A DNA stretch of 64,000 nucleotides from Salinarimonas rosea DSM 21201 (GTDB taxonomy: Bacteria > Pseudomonadota > Alphaproteobacteria > Rhizobiales > Beijerinckiaceae): positions 62,001 to 126,000 of the forward strand of contig NZ_AUBC01000017.1 of assembly GCF_000429045.1 (NCBI RefSeq). Reading direction: 5' to 3'. Position 1 is the stretch's first letter. Every line of letters starts with the position of its first letter. Positions 40,902-50,606 of the stretch are shown here, piece after piece. The notes under the pieces were generated by a model, which was given only the letters and a program-made list of their open reading frames with translations, searched no databases and had not been told where the DNA came from. The position numbers and the translations under genes were made by a program.

Positions 40902-42349
40902 GCGAGCTCCCCTTCGCCGAGGCGTGCATGGGCGTGAGCCAGCCTCTCGGTGGTGACTTCGTCCTCGCCCGCGCGGCGGGCGTCGCGCTCGGCACGGTCG
41001 CGCAGCCGCTTGGCCGCCGAGATGCGCACGAGCACGGGATAGTCCTCGACCAGGAGGTCGAGCATCTGCTTGGCCTCGCGCTCCCAGGGGAGCGGGCGCT
41101 CGAGCCGCGACGGCGTCGGGTCGACGCGGTCGAGGTCCTGGCCGAGCGGCAGGATGTGGAAGAGCGCGTCGAACAGCGCGTTGCAGACCTCCTGCACGAG
41201 GTAGGTCGCGCCCGCGTAGCCCATGAACGGCGTGCCCGTGTGCCGGCGCACGATGGCGCCCGGGAAGCTCGCGGGGATGAAGGCCGCGCGCCCGCCCTTC
41301 TCGGCGAGATACATGCGCTCATTGTAGGAGCCGAGCATGACCAGCGGCGGCTTCTCGTGGCAGAGGCGACGCACCTCGGCGTTGTCGGTCTTGCCCCCGG
41401 GCTTGCGCTCCACCGCGAAGGCGCAGGGCAGGCCCATCTCGTCCTCGAGGAAGCGGCGGATGCCGCGGGCGTAGGTCTCGTTGGCCACGATCGCGAAGCT
41501 CGCGGTGGCGAAGAAGTCCTGCGTCACCGAGCGCCAGAGGTCCCAGATCGGCTTGATCGTGGTGTGCTTCTCGCGGGCGATGAAGGGCTCCGGGTCGAGC
41601 CCGAGCTCGGCGCCGAGCGCCCGCAGGAAGGCCGTCGTGGCGCCGAGCCCGATCGGCGCCATCAGCCAGGGCCGCTCCAGCGCCTCGCAGAGCAGCCGGC
41701 CGTACTCGCGATGCAGGCAGACGTTGACCTGCGCCTCGGAGAGCTTGGGCACGTCGGCGACGTGGGAGCCGAGCGGGAAGGTCATGTGGACCTCCGCCCC
41801 GATCCCCTCGATCAGCCGGCGGATCTCGGCGAGGTCCGACCAGGTGTTGAAGGTGCCGTAGATCGGCCCGACGATGTTGACCTTCGGCTTCTCGCCCACC
41901 GCGACGGGCTTGGGCGGCTTCACCTTCTTGGGCCCGAACTCGCGCCAGAGCCAGAGCATGGCGCGGTTGGCGCTCTGCCACTGGTCCTCGTCGATGGTGC
42001 GCGGCAGGAAGCGCTTGATGCTGGTGCCTTCCGGCGTGACGCCGCCGCCGATCATCTCGGCGATCGAGCCCGTCACCACCACGGAGGGCAGGTCCGGGTC
42101 GAGCGTCTCGTGCGCGCGGCGCATGGCGCCTTCGGTGCCGGTCTGGCCGAGCTCCTCCTCGGCGAGGCCGGTGACGACGACGGGCAGCTCGTGCGGGGGC
42201 AGCGCGTCGGTGTAGTGCAGCACCGCCGTCACCGGCAGGTTCTCGCAGCCCACCGGGCCGTCGACGATGACCTGCAGGCCCTTGATCGCCGTGAAGACGT
42301 AGACGGAGCCCCAGTAGCCGCCGGCGCGATCGTGATCGAGGACGAGCAT
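40898..42349 (-). CDS. bchZ: Chlorophyllide a reductase subunit Z
   Basis: A 483-residue nitrogenase-like subunit that forms, with BchY, the catalytic component reducing ring B of chlorophyllide. It has [47 protein letters not shown] with a cluster Cys, [22 protein letters not shown] and the helical C-terminus [20 protein letters not shown]. The start shares one base with the bchY stop. Confidence 0.97.
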   Translation of the reverse strand: MLVLDHDRAGGYWGSVYVFTAIKGLQVIVDGPVGCENLPVTAVLHYTDALPPHELPVVVTGLAEEELGQTGTEGAMRRAHETLDPDLPSVVVTGSIAEMIGGGVTPEGTSIKRFLPRTIDEDQWQSANRAMLWLWREFGPKKVKPPKPVAVGEKPKVNIVGPIYGTFNTWSDLAEIRRLIEGIGAEVHMTFPLGSHVADVPKLSEAQVNVCLHREYGRLLCEALERPWLMAPIGLGATTAFLRALGAELGLDPEPFIAREKHTTIKPIWDLWRSVTQDFFATASFAIVANETYARGIRRFLEDEMGLPCAFAVERKPGGKTDNAEVRRLCHEKPPLVMLGSYNERMYLAEKGGRAAFIPASFPGAIVRRHTGTPFMGYAGATYLVQEVCNALFDALFHILPLGQDLDRVDPTPSRLERPLPWEREAKQMLDLLVEDYPVLVRISAAKRLRDRAERDARRAGEDEVTTERLAHAHARLGEGELA

Positions 42350-43947
42350 CAGATCATCTCCCCGGTCGGCGCTTCGGCCTTGGCGCGCTGGCGCTGGATC
42401 GCCTCGCGCTGCTTGGCGTAGCGCTCGCGATAGGCCGGCCGGGAGATCGGGGTGCCTTCCCAGATGCCCGCGTTGTCGCCCTCCCCCACGCCCTCGAAGA
42501 AGGCCTTCATGCCGTCCATGCGGCTCTTGCCGGCGATGGCGGCGTTGATCACCTGGGCGAGCGAGCCCGCGCCGGCCGCGCCCATCAGCGGGCGCGCCGA
42601 GATCAGGTTTGTGAAGTAGAGGGCCGGGATGCCCTGCGCCTTCGCCTTCTGCACGACCGGCGTGGTGCCGACCGCGAGGTCCGGGCGGTGGTAGTCCATC
42701 GCCGCCAGATCGTCCTCGAGCGAGGCGCGGAAGCGCACGGTGACGCCGCGCGCTTCGAGCCAGGCGCGATCGGCCTCCGCCCACTTCGTCTTCGGGCAGG
42801 CGGTGCCGACGTAGGGCACCTCGGCGCCGCTCTCGATGAGGAGGCGCGCAACCAGCAGTTCCGAGCCCTCGTAGCCCGAGAGCGTGATCTTGCCGGCGAT
42901 GGGCTTCGCCGCCAGCGCCGCGTCGATGGGCGCGCGCGCCGCCGAGACGGCCGCCTCGATCCGCTCCGGGTCGACGCCCGCCGCCTTGCCGATCGCCTCG
43001 AGCCAGGCGGCAGTGCCCTCGCGGCCTACGGGCGCGGAGCCCACGACCGGGCGGCCCGCCGCCTCGAGCTCGCGAATGGAGGCGGTGTAAAAGGGGTGGA
43101 TCGCCGCCACCGCCACGCAATCGAGCGCGGCGTAGAGCTCGCGCCACTCGCGGGTCGGGACGACCGGGCCGGCGGCGAGCCCCATCGGCGCGAGCAGCGC
43201 GTCGATGGTCACCGGGTCGACCGGGAACATCTCGCCGAGCAGCGTCACGGTCGGGCGCTCCGAGCGGCCGTTGCGCGGCGCCTGGACCGGGCCCTGCTCG
43301 GCCTCGGAGCGGGCGAACTTCAGCATGGCGCCGGCGAGCACGTCCTTCGCCTCGGCATGGGTCGGCACGCCGAAGCCCGGCACGTCGATGCCGATGATGC
43401 GCACCCCGTTGATCGTGTCCGGCAGGAGCCGCAACGGCACACCCGAGGCGGTCGGGACGCACAGGTTGGTGACGACGATCGTGTCGTAGAGCGCCGGGTC
43501 CGCCATGTCGTGCACGGCGTCGCGGATGTCCTCGAACAGCTTGCCGGTGACGAGCGTCTCGGAGTTGAAGGGCACGTAGCCCACCGTCCGCTTGGCGCCG
43601 TAGAAGTGCGAGGTGAAGGTCAGCCCGTAGACGCAGCAGGCCGAGCCGGAGAGGATCGTCGCCGTGCGGCGCATGCGCAGGCCCACCCGCAGCGAGCCGA
43701 AGGCCGGGCACATCGATTGCGGCTGGTCGTGCGGGCCCTTCGGGTAGTCGGCGGCGTACTGGTCGAGCGTCTCGTTCAGGCCGGCAGCGCGGGCTGCGGC
43801 GCGCAGCGTCTCGGCGCCGCCGTGGCAGCCCGATCCCGCCGCCGCGACCGACCCCGGCGCGGGCGAAGCCGCGGCCGCGGCGGGGCGCTCCACGGTCGAG
43901 ACGAGCGTGGTCGTCCTGCGGGGCGTGTCGTCGAGGGTGGTGGTCAT
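42349..43947 (-). CDS. bchY: Chlorophyllide a reductase subunit Y
   Basis: A 532-residue subunit partnering BchZ. Cluster Cys motifs are visible: [42 protein letters not shown] and [17 protein letters not shown]. The C-terminal domain has [14 protein letters not shown] and [21 protein letters not shown]. An Ala-rich N-terminal leader of about 45 residues precedes the conserved part. It lies 14 bases after bchX. Confidence 0.97.
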   Translation of the reverse strand: MTTTLDDTPRRTTTLVSTVERPAAAAASPAPGSVAAAGSGCHGGAETLRAAARAAGLNETLDQYAADYPKGPHDQPQSMCPAFGSLRVGLRMRRTATILSGSACCVYGLTFTSHFYGAKRTVGYVPFNSETLVTGKLFEDIRDAVHDMADPALYDTIVVTNLCVPTASGVPLRLLPDTINGVRIIGIDVPGFGVPTHAEAKDVLAGAMLKFARSEAEQGPVQAPRNGRSERPTVTLLGEMFPVDPVTIDALLAPMGLAAGPVVPTREWRELYAALDCVAVAAIHPFYTASIRELEAAGRPVVGSAPVGREGTAAWLEAIGKAAGVDPERIEAAVSAARAPIDAALAAKPIAGKITLSGYEGSELLVARLLIESGAEVPYVGTACPKTKWAEADRAWLEARGVTVRFRASLEDDLAAMDYHRPDLAVGTTPVVQKAKAQGIPALYFTNLISARPLMGAAGAGSLAQVINAAIAGKSRMDGMKAFFEGVGEGDNAGIWEGTPISRPAYRERYAKQREAIQRQRAKAEAPTGEMI

Positions 43948-43961
43948 CACGCTCCCCCGGC

Positions 43962-44909
43962 TCAGCTGTCGTAGACGATTTCGAGAGACGGCCTGGCCGC
44001 CACCGCATCGATGCCGCACATGTCCTCGTAGGAGGCGGGCTCGAGCACGACGCCGCGACCGACGGTCTCGGACGAGAACAGGTCGAGCAGCCCCTCGGGC
44101 GTGAGCGGCGTCGGATGGCGCGGCGGCGCCTCTGCGACGGCCAGCCCGAGCTGCTCGAACAGCGGCGCCCACTCGCCGCCGGGCCGGCCGATGATCTCGT
44201 AGTTGGCGCTCTTGCGGCGGATGTCCTCGTGCGCGGGGATGGCCGCCAGCACCGGGATGCCCACCGCTTCGGCGAAGGCCTGCGCCTCGCCGGTGCCGTC
44301 GTCCTTGTTGATCACGAGGCCGGCGACGCCGACATTGCCGCCGAGCTTGCGGAAATACTCCACCGCGGAGCAGACGTTGTTCGCCACGTAGAGCGACTGC
44401 AAGTCGTTCGAGCCGACGACGATGACCTTCTGGCACATGTCGCGGGCGATCGGCAGGCCGAAGCCGCCGCAGACCACGTCGCCCAGGAAGTCGAGCAGGA
44501 CGTAGTCGAAGCCCCAGTCGTGGAAGCCGAGCTTCTCGAGCAGCTCGAAGCCGTGGATGATGCCGCGCCCGCCGCAGCCCCGGCCGACCTCGGGCCCGCC
44601 GAGCTCCATGGCGAAGACGCCGTCGCGCTTGAAGCAGACGTCGGAGACGGTGATGTCCTCGCCGGCGAGCTTCTTCTTCGAGGAGGTCTCGATGATCGTC
44701 GGGCAGGCCTTGCCGCCGAACAGGAGCGAGGTCGTGTCGCTCTTGGGGTCGCAGCCGATGAGCAGCACCCGCTTGCCCTGCTGGGCCATCATGTAGCTGA
44801 GGTTGGCCAGCGTGAAGCTCTTGCCGATGCCGCCCTTGCCGTAGATCGCGATGATCTGCGTCTCCTTCTTCTCGGGCGGGCCTTGCTCGATGGGGGTGAC
44901 GGCATTCAT
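43962..44909 (-). CDS. bchX: Chlorophyllide a reductase iron protein X
   Basis: A 315-residue NifH-like ATPase that delivers electrons to BchYZ. Walker A is GKGGIGKS at residues 24-31. The 4Fe-4S dimer Cys residues lie in GRGCGGRGI and [16 protein letters not shown]. It is BchX rather than BchL or NifH because of the [31 protein letters not shown] opening, the position and the long C-terminal tail. Its ATG overlaps the bchC stop. Confidence 0.97.
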   Translation of the reverse strand: MNAVTPIEQGPPEKKETQIIAIYGKGGIGKSFTLANLSYMMAQQGKRVLLIGCDPKSDTTSLLFGGKACPTIIETSSKKKLAGEDITVSDVCFKRDGVFAMELGGPEVGRGCGGRGIIHGFELLEKLGFHDWGFDYVLLDFLGDVVCGGFGLPIARDMCQKVIVVGSNDLQSLYVANNVCSAVEYFRKLGGNVGVAGLVINKDDGTGEAQAFAEAVGIPVLAAIPAHEDIRRKSANYEIIGRPGGEWAPLFEQLGLAVAEAPPRHPTPLTPEGLLDLFSSETVGRGVVLEPASYEDMCGIDAVAARPSLEIVYDS

Positions 44910-45862
44910 CGGGTGCGCCTCCAGTCCAGGATCATCTTCAGGCACGAGGCGTCCTCGAAGGCGGTGCGGTAGGCCCGCGCCGCCTCGGAGGCGTCCTCGC
45001 GATGGGTGATCAGGCCGTCGAGGGAGAGCGCTCCCGAGGCCACGGCGGAGACCGTGGCGTCGAGGTCCGCGCGCTTCCATTCGGCAGCGACCCGGATGCG
45101 CGCCTCCTTCATGAAGGCCGGGGGAAACGAGAAGGAGAGCCGCTCGGCATAGAAGCCGGCGAGCACGACCTCGCCGCGGGGGGCGAGGCGCGAGATCAGC
45201 GTGTCGAGGAGGCCCGCGTCGCCGGAGACGTCGACGATCGAGCGATAGCCGCGCGTCTCGTCGTCGGCGGGATGGCCCACCGTATAGCCGACGGCGCCCT
45301 CGGCCCGGGCGGGGTTGGTCTCCCACACGGTGGGCGCGTGGCCCTTCATCACGGCGATGCGGGCGATCAGCCGCCCGAGCGCGCCGTGGCCGACGATCAG
45401 GTCGGGCAGCGCGTCGGCGATGGCGACGGCGTGCCAGGCGGTGGCGGCGAGCGCCAGCAGCGTGCCCTGCGCGAGCCCGTCGGGACGCTCGAGGAAGGCG
45501 TCGGGAAGCGGCGTGAGGCGCGCGCCGGGGCTGACGAGCCGCGCGGCGGCGCCGCCGAACAGGCCGCGGATCTCGCCGTAGCAGCGCGCGCCGGGGACGT
45601 AGACCCCCTGCCCCACCGAAAGGCCGCTGTGCGGGCCGGCCTCGACCACCCGCCCGACCGATTCGTAGCCGGGCACCAGCGGGTAGCCCATGCCGGGGAA
45701 GGCGGGCATGCGGCCGGTGTAGAGCAGGCGCTCCGTGCCCGTGGAGATGCCGGAATAGGCCACCTCGACGACAGCGTCCTCGGGCCCCGCCGGATCCAGC
45801 GCGACGGTCTCCAGGCTCAGGCGCTCGGGCTCGCGCAGGACGACGGCGTGGGTATGTGTCAT
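44906..45862 (-). CDS. bchC: 3-hydroxyethyl bacteriochlorophyllide a dehydrogenase
   Basis: A 318-residue member of the medium-chain dehydrogenase superfamily. It oxidises the C3 hydroxyethyl group to acetyl, late in bacteriochlorophyll a synthesis. It has VEVAYSGISTGTERLLYTGRMP, GYPLVPGYESVGRVVEAG, IVGHGALGRLIARI and the C-terminal CLKMILDWR. The start at MTHTHAVVLREPERL fits the family, giving an 84-base leader containing two PpsR-type sites. Confidence 0.96.
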   Translation of the reverse strand: MTHTHAVVLREPERLSLETVALDPAGPEDAVVEVAYSGISTGTERLLYTGRMPAFPGMGYPLVPGYESVGRVVEAGPHSGLSVGQGVYVPGARCYGEIRGLFGGAAARLVSPGARLTPLPDAFLERPDGLAQGTLLALAATAWHAVAIADALPDLIVGHGALGRLIARIAVMKGHAPTVWETNPARAEGAVGYTVGHPADDETRGYRSIVDVSGDAGLLDTLISRLAPRGEVVLAGFYAERLSFSFPPAFMKEARIRVAAEWKRADLDATVSAVASGALSLDGLITHREDASEAARAYRTAFEDASCLKMILDWRRTR

Positions 45863-45901
45863 GGCGCGGCCCTCCCTGATCACGAGCCTGTTCGTTGTGT
45901 A

Positions 45902-45919
45902 TGTCAATCTAGACTTACA
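45902..45919. promoter_or_regulatory. PpsR/CrtJ-type site 1 upstream of bchC
   Basis: TGT-caatctagactt-ACA, an exact TGT-N12-ACA palindrome. PpsR/CrtJ represses photosynthesis genes by binding such pairs. It lies 40 bases upstream of bchC in a markedly AT-rich spacer between crtF and bchC. Confidence 0.85.
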
Positions 45920-45927
45920 CGACATGA

Positions 45928-45945
45928 TGTCAATCTAAACTAACA
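45928..45945. promoter_or_regulatory. PpsR/CrtJ-type site 2 upstream of bchC
   Basis: TGT-caatctaaacta-ACA, a second exact match, separated from site 1 by 8 bases. The same spacing is described for the Rhodobacter bchC promoter, where a tetramer binds both sites cooperatively. Confidence 0.85.
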
Positions 45946-45990
45946 CCCGATGCGGCTTGTCCGGACCAGTCCGGATCACGCTCGGGCAGG

Positions 45991-47100
45991 TCATGCCGTC
46001 GCGACGAGGAGGCTCGCCACGAGCGGCATGCGGGTCTTCACGAGGCGGGTGCGGGCGAATCCGGCGCGCAGCGCGAGGTCGGCGTTCTCGGCGGGCGTGC
46101 GCGGCCGGCCGGAGCCCATGGCCCAGAGGTAGAGGCCGAAATAGGCCTGCGTGACCGCCCGCGCGCCGGGCGTCTCCGCCATCGGCTCGCCGACGAGCAG
46201 CGTCCCGCCCGCGGGCAGCGCCGCGCGCACGGCCTTCAGGATGGCCAGCGCCTCGTCGTCGTCGTGGTCGTGCAGGATGCGCACCAGGGAGATCGCGTCG
46301 GCGCCCGCTGGAAGCGCATCCGTGAAGATGCTGCCACCCACCGTCTCGATTCGCCCGTCGAGCCCCTCGGCGGCGAATCGCACGGCGGCGGCGCGGGCGA
46401 CCGGGGGCAGGTCGAACAGGACGAGCTCGGTCTTCGGCGCGCGGGTGGCGGCCGCGCGCAGGAAGGCGCCGGCGCCGCCGCCGACGTCCATCAGCCGGCG
46501 ATGGCCCGAGATGTCGTACGCGTCGAGGATCTGGCGTGCGACCATCGGCTGGGAGGCCGCCATCAGGTCGGTGTAGGCACCCACCGCCTCGTCCGCGAGC
46601 GCGCCCGGCTCGGCATTGCGGGCATAGGCCCAGTAGCGCGCGAGCGCGCCGCCGCCCGGCCCGCGTTCGAGGCAGGCGACGGGGTCGGCGAGGTCTTCGT
46701 AGAGCAGCGGATGGTGCAGCGCCATCGGCGCGACGGCGGGGTTGCCGAGCACCGCGGCGCCATGCGGCCCGAGCCCGACGCGGCCGCCGGAGCGCGCCTG
46801 CAGCAACCCTATGGCGCAGGCGGCGTCGAGGAGGCGACGCGCACCCTCCTCCGGCAGCCCCGTCCGTGCGGCGATCTCCGCGGGCGCCAGCGGCTGCGCC
46901 CGCAGCATCTCGAACAGGTCGAGCCGCAGGCAGGCGAGGAGCGTCTGCGTGTAGACGAAGCCGGAGACGATATCGAACAACGCCGCCGCCCGGCGCCGGG
47001 CGATCGGGCGCGTGAGCGGAAAACGCTCGGCGAAGGCCTGGAAGCGCTCGCTCGAGACGAGCCTGTCGCGCCAGGAGAGGACGAAGTCGGGCAGGCGCAT
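45991..47100 (-). CDS. crtF: Carotenoid O-methyltransferase CrtF
   Basis: A 369-residue SAM-dependent methyltransferase that methylates the 1-hydroxy group of acyclic carotenoids. It has an N-terminal dimerisation/winged-helix part, the SAM motif LMDVGGGAGAFLRA, LFDLPPVARAA, ISLVRILHDHDDDEAL (catalytic-base region) and LLVGEPMAETPGARAV. Position between crtE and bchC in the conserved crtEF-bchC order supports CrtF over BchU, a relative. It presumably shares the crtE transcript. Confidence 0.93.
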   Translation of the reverse strand: MRLPDFVLSWRDRLVSSERFQAFAERFPLTRPIARRRAAALFDIVSGFVYTQTLLACLRLDLFEMLRAQPLAPAEIAARTGLPEEGARRLLDAACAIGLLQARSGGRVGLGPHGAAVLGNPAVAPMALHHPLLYEDLADPVACLERGPGGGALARYWAYARNAEPGALADEAVGAYTDLMAASQPMVARQILDAYDISGHRRLMDVGGGAGAFLRAAATRAPKTELVLFDLPPVARAAAVRFAAEGLDGRIETVGGSIFTDALPAGADAISLVRILHDHDDDEALAILKAVRAALPAGGTLLVGEPMAETPGARAVTQAYFGLYLWAMGSGRPRTPAENADLALRAGFARTRLVKTRMPLVASLLVATA

Positions 47101-47136
47101 GGCCCCGGTCCGGATCTGCGCGGCGCGGCCCGTCCG

Positions 47137-48018
47137 TCAGGCCGCCACGCGGGCGAGGCTCTTGGGCACGAAGCGCTTGGCGGCGAAGTTGATCACCGCC
47201 TTCAGCTCGGCCGCGCCGTCGCAGGGCGGGATCGAGGCGATCGCATCGGCGACGAGGCTCTCCAGCCGGTCGATCGCACCCTCGACGCCGAGCAGCGCCG
47301 GCGCGCTGGCGCGGCCGTGGGCGGCGTCCTGGCCCGTGGGCTTGCCGATCTCCTCGGCGTCGGACGCGATGTCGTGCAGGTCGTCGGCGACCTGGTAGGC
47401 CTCGCCGAGCAGCTCGCCGAGCGGACGCCAGGCCTCCGGATCGCCGCCGGCGGCGAGCGCGCCCGCGCGGGTCGCGGCGGAAAAGAGCGCGCCAGTCTTG
47501 GCGCGGTGGTAGAGCGAGAGGTCGATCGCCGGCTCGCTCTCCCAGGCCTGCCCGGCGACGATGCCGTGGGGCATTCCGGTCGAGGCGGCGATGGTCGAGA
47601 CGAGCGGCGCGAGCCGCCGCGGTGCGGCGGCGCCCGCGTGCGCCAGCACCTCGAAGGCGAGCACGATCAGCCCGTCGCCGGCGAGCACCGCCAGCGGCTC
47701 GCCGAAGGCGCAATGCACCGAGATCTTGCCGCGCCGGGTCGAGGCGTCGTCGAAGCAGGGCAGGTCGTCGTGGACGAGGGAGGCGCAGTGCATCAGCTCG
47801 ATCGAGATCGCCGCCGCCTCCGAGAGCTCGCCCGCGCCGCCGCCGCAGGCGGCCGCGACGCCGAGCGCCAGCCGCGGGCGGATCCGCGCCCCGCCGGGGA
47901 ACACGGCATAGCGCATGGCCGAGGCCAAGAGCGGCGGGGCGTCCGGCCCGCCCGCACGGGCGAGCGCGGCCTCGAGCGCTCTCTCGATCCGGGTTCCGGC
48001 GTCGATGCGGACTTCCAT
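47137..48018 (-). CDS. crtE: Geranylgeranyl diphosphate synthase CrtE
   Basis: A 293-residue polyprenyl synthase making GGPP for carotenoids and the bacteriochlorophyll tail. The first Asp-rich motif is DDLPCFDD at residues 84-91, and the second lies in YQVADDLHDIASD. FPGGARIRPRL, IELMHCASLVH and HRAKTGALFSAA are typical. It is the first gene of the minus-strand side of the crt/bch control region, divergent from crtD. Confidence 0.95.
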   Translation of the reverse strand: MEVRIDAGTRIERALEAALARAGGPDAPPLLASAMRYAVFPGGARIRPRLALGVAAACGGGAGELSEAAAISIELMHCASLVHDDLPCFDDASTRRGKISVHCAFGEPLAVLAGDGLIVLAFEVLAHAGAAAPRRLAPLVSTIAASTGMPHGIVAGQAWESEPAIDLSLYHRAKTGALFSAATRAGALAAGGDPEAWRPLGELLGEAYQVADDLHDIASDAEEIGKPTGQDAAHGRASAPALLGVEGAIDRLESLVADAIASIPPCDGAAELKAVINFAAKRFVPKSLARVAA

Positions 48019-48046
48019 GCGGGCCTCCCGGTCGCTCGACCGGTTC

Positions 48047-48064
48047 TGTCAACCGGTTTTGTCT
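48047..48064. promoter_or_regulatory. Degenerate PpsR-type half of a tandem pair, crtE-crtD
   Basis: TGT-caaccggttttg-TCT has the left half of the PpsR palindrome but a poor right half. It is placed exactly 8 bases from the perfect site at 48073-48090, the spacing used by cooperative PpsR pairs, which is why I list it. Confidence 0.5.
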
Positions 48065-48072
48065 GTATAGAC

Positions 48073-48090
48073 TGTCAACTCAGACTGACA
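48073..48090. promoter_or_regulatory. PpsR/CrtJ-type site between crtE and crtD
   Basis: TGT-caactcagactg-ACA, an exact TGT-N12-ACA match in the 107-base divergent promoter region of crtE and crtD. It can control both directions. Confidence 0.82.
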
Positions 48091-48125
48091 TAGCTTTCGG
48101 GCATGTCAACGGTCAGGATGCTTCG

Positions 48126-49709
48126 GTGAACTTCGGACCCGCCCCCGCGGCAGACCTCTCCAAGGACGGAACCGTCGTGATCGGCGCCGGAATCGCCGGC
48201 CTCGTCTGCGCCGTGCTGATCGCCGCGTCCGGCCGGCCGGTGACCGTGCTCGAGCGCGCGGCGACGCCGGGCGGAAAGATGCGTGAGGTGACGGTCGACG
48301 GGGTGCGGGTCGATTCGGGGCCGACCGTGCTCACCCTGCGCGGCGTCTTCGATGCGATCTTCGAGGCGGCCGGCGCGCGGCTCGACGAGCGGGTGCGCCT
48401 GCGGCAGGCGGAGATCCTCGCCCGCCACGCCTGGGACGGCGATGCCCGGCTCGACCTCTTCGCCGACGTCGAGCGCTCGGCGGACGCGATCGGCGCCTTC
48501 GCCGGCGCGCGGGAGGCGAAGGGCTTCCGGGACTTCTGCGCGGCCTCGGCGCGCGTCTTCGCCATGCTCGACGAGCCGTTCATCCGCGCGCCCGAGCCGT
48601 CGCTGCCGAAGCTGATGGCGAGCCGCGGGATGATGGGTGCGCACGAGCTCCTGGCGATCCGCCCCTTCACGACCCTGATGCCGGCGCTCGCCGGCTACTT
48701 CCGCGACCCGCGCCTCGCCCAGCTCTTCGGGCGCTACGCCACCTATACCGGCTCCTCGCCCTATCTCGCCCCGGCGACGCTGATGCTGATCGCCCATGTC
48801 GAGCAGGCGGGCGTCTGGCTCGTCGAGGGCGGGATGCAGCGCCTCGCCGACGCGCTGCACGCGCTGGCGGCGGAAAAGGGCGCGACCTTCCGCTTCGGCT
48901 GCGCGGCGCGCGAGATCCTCGTCGAGGGCGGGCACGTCGCGGGCGTGGTGACGGCGCAGGGCGAGCGCATCCCCGCCGCCCGGGTGGTCGCCAACGCCGA
49001 CTCGGGGGCGATCGCCAACGGCATCCTCGGCCGCGAGGCCGCCCGCGCGGTGCCGTCGACGGCGCCGGCGCAGCGCTCGCTCTCGGCCATGACGCTGTCG
49101 CTCCACGCCCGCACGGCGGGCTTCCCGCTGACCCGCCACACGGTGTTCTTCTCGCGCGACTACCCGGCCGAGTTCGAGGCGATCTTCCGCCGCGGCCGGC
49201 TGCCGGACGAGCCGACCGTCTACGTCTGCGCGCAGGATCGCGACGACCATGGCGTGCGGATCGACGGCGCCGCGGACGGCGCACCCGAGCGGCTGTTCCT
49301 GATCGTCAACGCGCCGGCCACCGGCGACACCCGCCCCTTCGGCGAAGAGGAGATCGCCACATGCGAGACGGCGACCTTTCGGCATCTGAACCGCCTCGGC
49401 CTTTCGGTGGAGCGCAGCCCGGAGGGCACGCGCATCACCACGCCGAGCGACTTCGAGCGGCTGTTCCCGGGGACGGGGGGCGCGCTCTACGGGCGGGCGA
49501 GCCACGGCTGGAACGCGAGCTTCGAGCGCCCGAGCGTGCGCACGCGGCTGCCGGGGCTCTACCTGGCGGGGGGGAGCGTGCATCCGGGAGCGGGGGTGCC
49601 GATGGCGGCCCTGTCGGGCTGGACGGCCGCGCATCTGATATCCCGCGATTCCGCTTCGATCGCACGGTCCCGGACAGCGGGTATTGCTGGTGGTACGTCG
49701 ACGTCCTGA
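48126..49709 (+). CDS. crtD: Carotenoid 3,4-desaturase CrtD
   Basis: A FAD-dependent desaturase of the CrtI/CrtD family. Conserved parts are VVIGAGIAGLVCAVLIAASG, VLERAATPGGKMREVTVDGVRVDSGPTVLTL, ATYTGSSPYLAPATLMLIAHVEQ and the C-terminal GLYLAGGSVHPGAGVPMAALSGW. Partnering crtC and crtF supports CrtD, which acts on 1-hydroxy carotenoids. No ATG is in frame at the start; GTG 48126 with AGGA eight bases upstream is chosen. The last 25 or so residues read across the start of crtC in another frame and are probably not native. Confidence 0.9.
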   Translation: MNFGPAPAADLSKDGTVVIGAGIAGLVCAVLIAASGRPVTVLERAATPGGKMREVTVDGVRVDSGPTVLTLRGVFDAIFEAAGARLDERVRLRQAEILARHAWDGDARLDLFADVERSADAIGAFAGAREAKGFRDFCAASARVFAMLDEPFIRAPEPSLPKLMASRGMMGAHELLAIRPFTTLMPALAGYFRDPRLAQLFGRYATYTGSSPYLAPATLMLIAHVEQAGVWLVEGGMQRLADALHALAAEKGATFRFGCAAREILVEGGHVAGVVTAQGERIPAARVVANADSGAIANGILGREAARAVPSTAPAQRSLSAMTLSLHARTAGFPLTRHTVFFSRDYPAEFEAIFRRGRLPDEPTVYVCAQDRDDHGVRIDGAADGAPERLFLIVNAPATGDTRPFGEEEIATCETATFRHLNRLGLSVERSPEGTRITTPSDFERLFPGTGGALYGRASHGWNASFERPSVRTRLPGLYLAGGSVHPGAGVPMAALSGWTAAHLISRDSASIARSRTAGIAGGTSTS

Positions 49710-50596
49710 GCGACGACAGAACCCTAGGGCTCACGATCATCGCCTTCATCGGCAACGTGTTCTCGCCCTACTATGCCTGGGCGCGGCGCAAGAGCGCGCA
49801 GGGAGGCCGGCCGGCGGATCCGCACGATTTCCCGGCGATGAACGTCGTGCTCTACGGCCACGGGCACAAGCGCTGGGCGCTCACCGAGCGCCGCCGCGAG
49901 GCACTTTCGCGGGACACGACCTCGCTCGCGATCGGCCCCTCGCAGATGCGCTGGGAGGACGGCGCGCTGATCGTCGACTTCGACGAGCGCACGATGCCGG
50001 TGCCCGGGCGGCTGAAGGGCCGCGTGCGGCTCTCCCCGTCGGGAATCACGCCGCAGCGCTTCGGGCTCGACGCGGGCGCGCGGCACATGTGGTGGCCGAT
50101 CGCGCCGGCCTCGCGGGCGGAGGTGACGCTGGAGCATCCCGGCGTAAGCTTCTCGGGCGACGCGTATTTCGACATGAACTACGGCGCCCGGCCGCTCGAG
50201 GCGGACTTCGACTGGTGGAACTGGTCGCGCGCGCCCACGTCCCGCGGCGCCTGCGTGCTCTACGACGTGATCCGGCTGGACGGCTCGCGCCAGGTGCTGG
50301 CGCTCGACATCGGCCGCGACGGCAGCGTGCGCGACCTCGAGGAGCTGCCGGTCGCGCCCCTGCCGCCGGGCACCATCTGGCGCATGCCCCGCGAGACCCG
50401 CGCAGAGGCGGGCGGCGCCCCGCCCCGGGTGCTGACGACCTTCGAGGACACGCCGTTCTACACCCGCTCGGAAATCGCGACGCGGCTCCTGGGCGAGGAC
50501 GTGCGGGCGATGCACGAGAGCCTGTCGATGCCGCGGTTCACCAGGGGTTGGGTGCAGGCGCTGCTGCCGTTCCGGATGCCGCGAAAGATCTGGTGA
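49619..50596 (+). CDS. crtC: Carotenoid 1,2-hydratase CrtC (start unclear)
   Basis: The conserved protein begins near DIPRFRFDRTVPDSGYCWWYVDVLSDD. It continues LGLTIIAFIGNVFSPYYAWAR, NVVLYGHGHKRWALTER, HMWWPIAPASRAEV and FDMNYGARPLEADFDWWNWSR to RMPRKIW. CrtC adds water to the terminal double bond of neurosporene or lycopene. No ATG, GTG or TTG is in frame between the conserved start and the previous 250 bases. The coordinate given uses a CTG at 49619; the first later ATG (49839) would delete conserved sequence. The gene overlaps the 3' end of crtD. A frameshift, real or a sequencing error, is possible. Confidence 0.85.
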   Translation: MDGRASDIPRFRFDRTVPDSGYCWWYVDVLSDDRTLGLTIIAFIGNVFSPYYAWARRKSAQGGRPADPHDFPAMNVVLYGHGHKRWALTERRREALSRDTTSLAIGPSQMRWEDGALIVDFDERTMPVPGRLKGRVRLSPSGITPQRFGLDAGARHMWWPIAPASRAEVTLEHPGVSFSGDAYFDMNYGARPLEADFDWWNWSRAPTSRGACVLYDVIRLDGSRQVLALDIGRDGSVRDLEELPVAPLPPGTIWRMPRETRAEAGGAPPRVLTTFEDTPFYTRSEIATRLLGEDVRAMHESLSMPRFTRGWVQALLPFRMPRKIW

Positions 50597-50606
50597 TCGC
50601 CACGCT

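Noticed and set aside
43962-44909. NifH-like protein as nitrogenase iron protein
   Set aside because: Position in bchCXYZ, the [10 protein letters not shown] opening and the long tail identify BchX; no nif genes are nearby.
45991-47100. Methyltransferase as BchU
   Set aside because: BchU belongs to green sulfur bacteria making bacteriochlorophyll c; the crtE-crtF-bchC order indicates CrtF.
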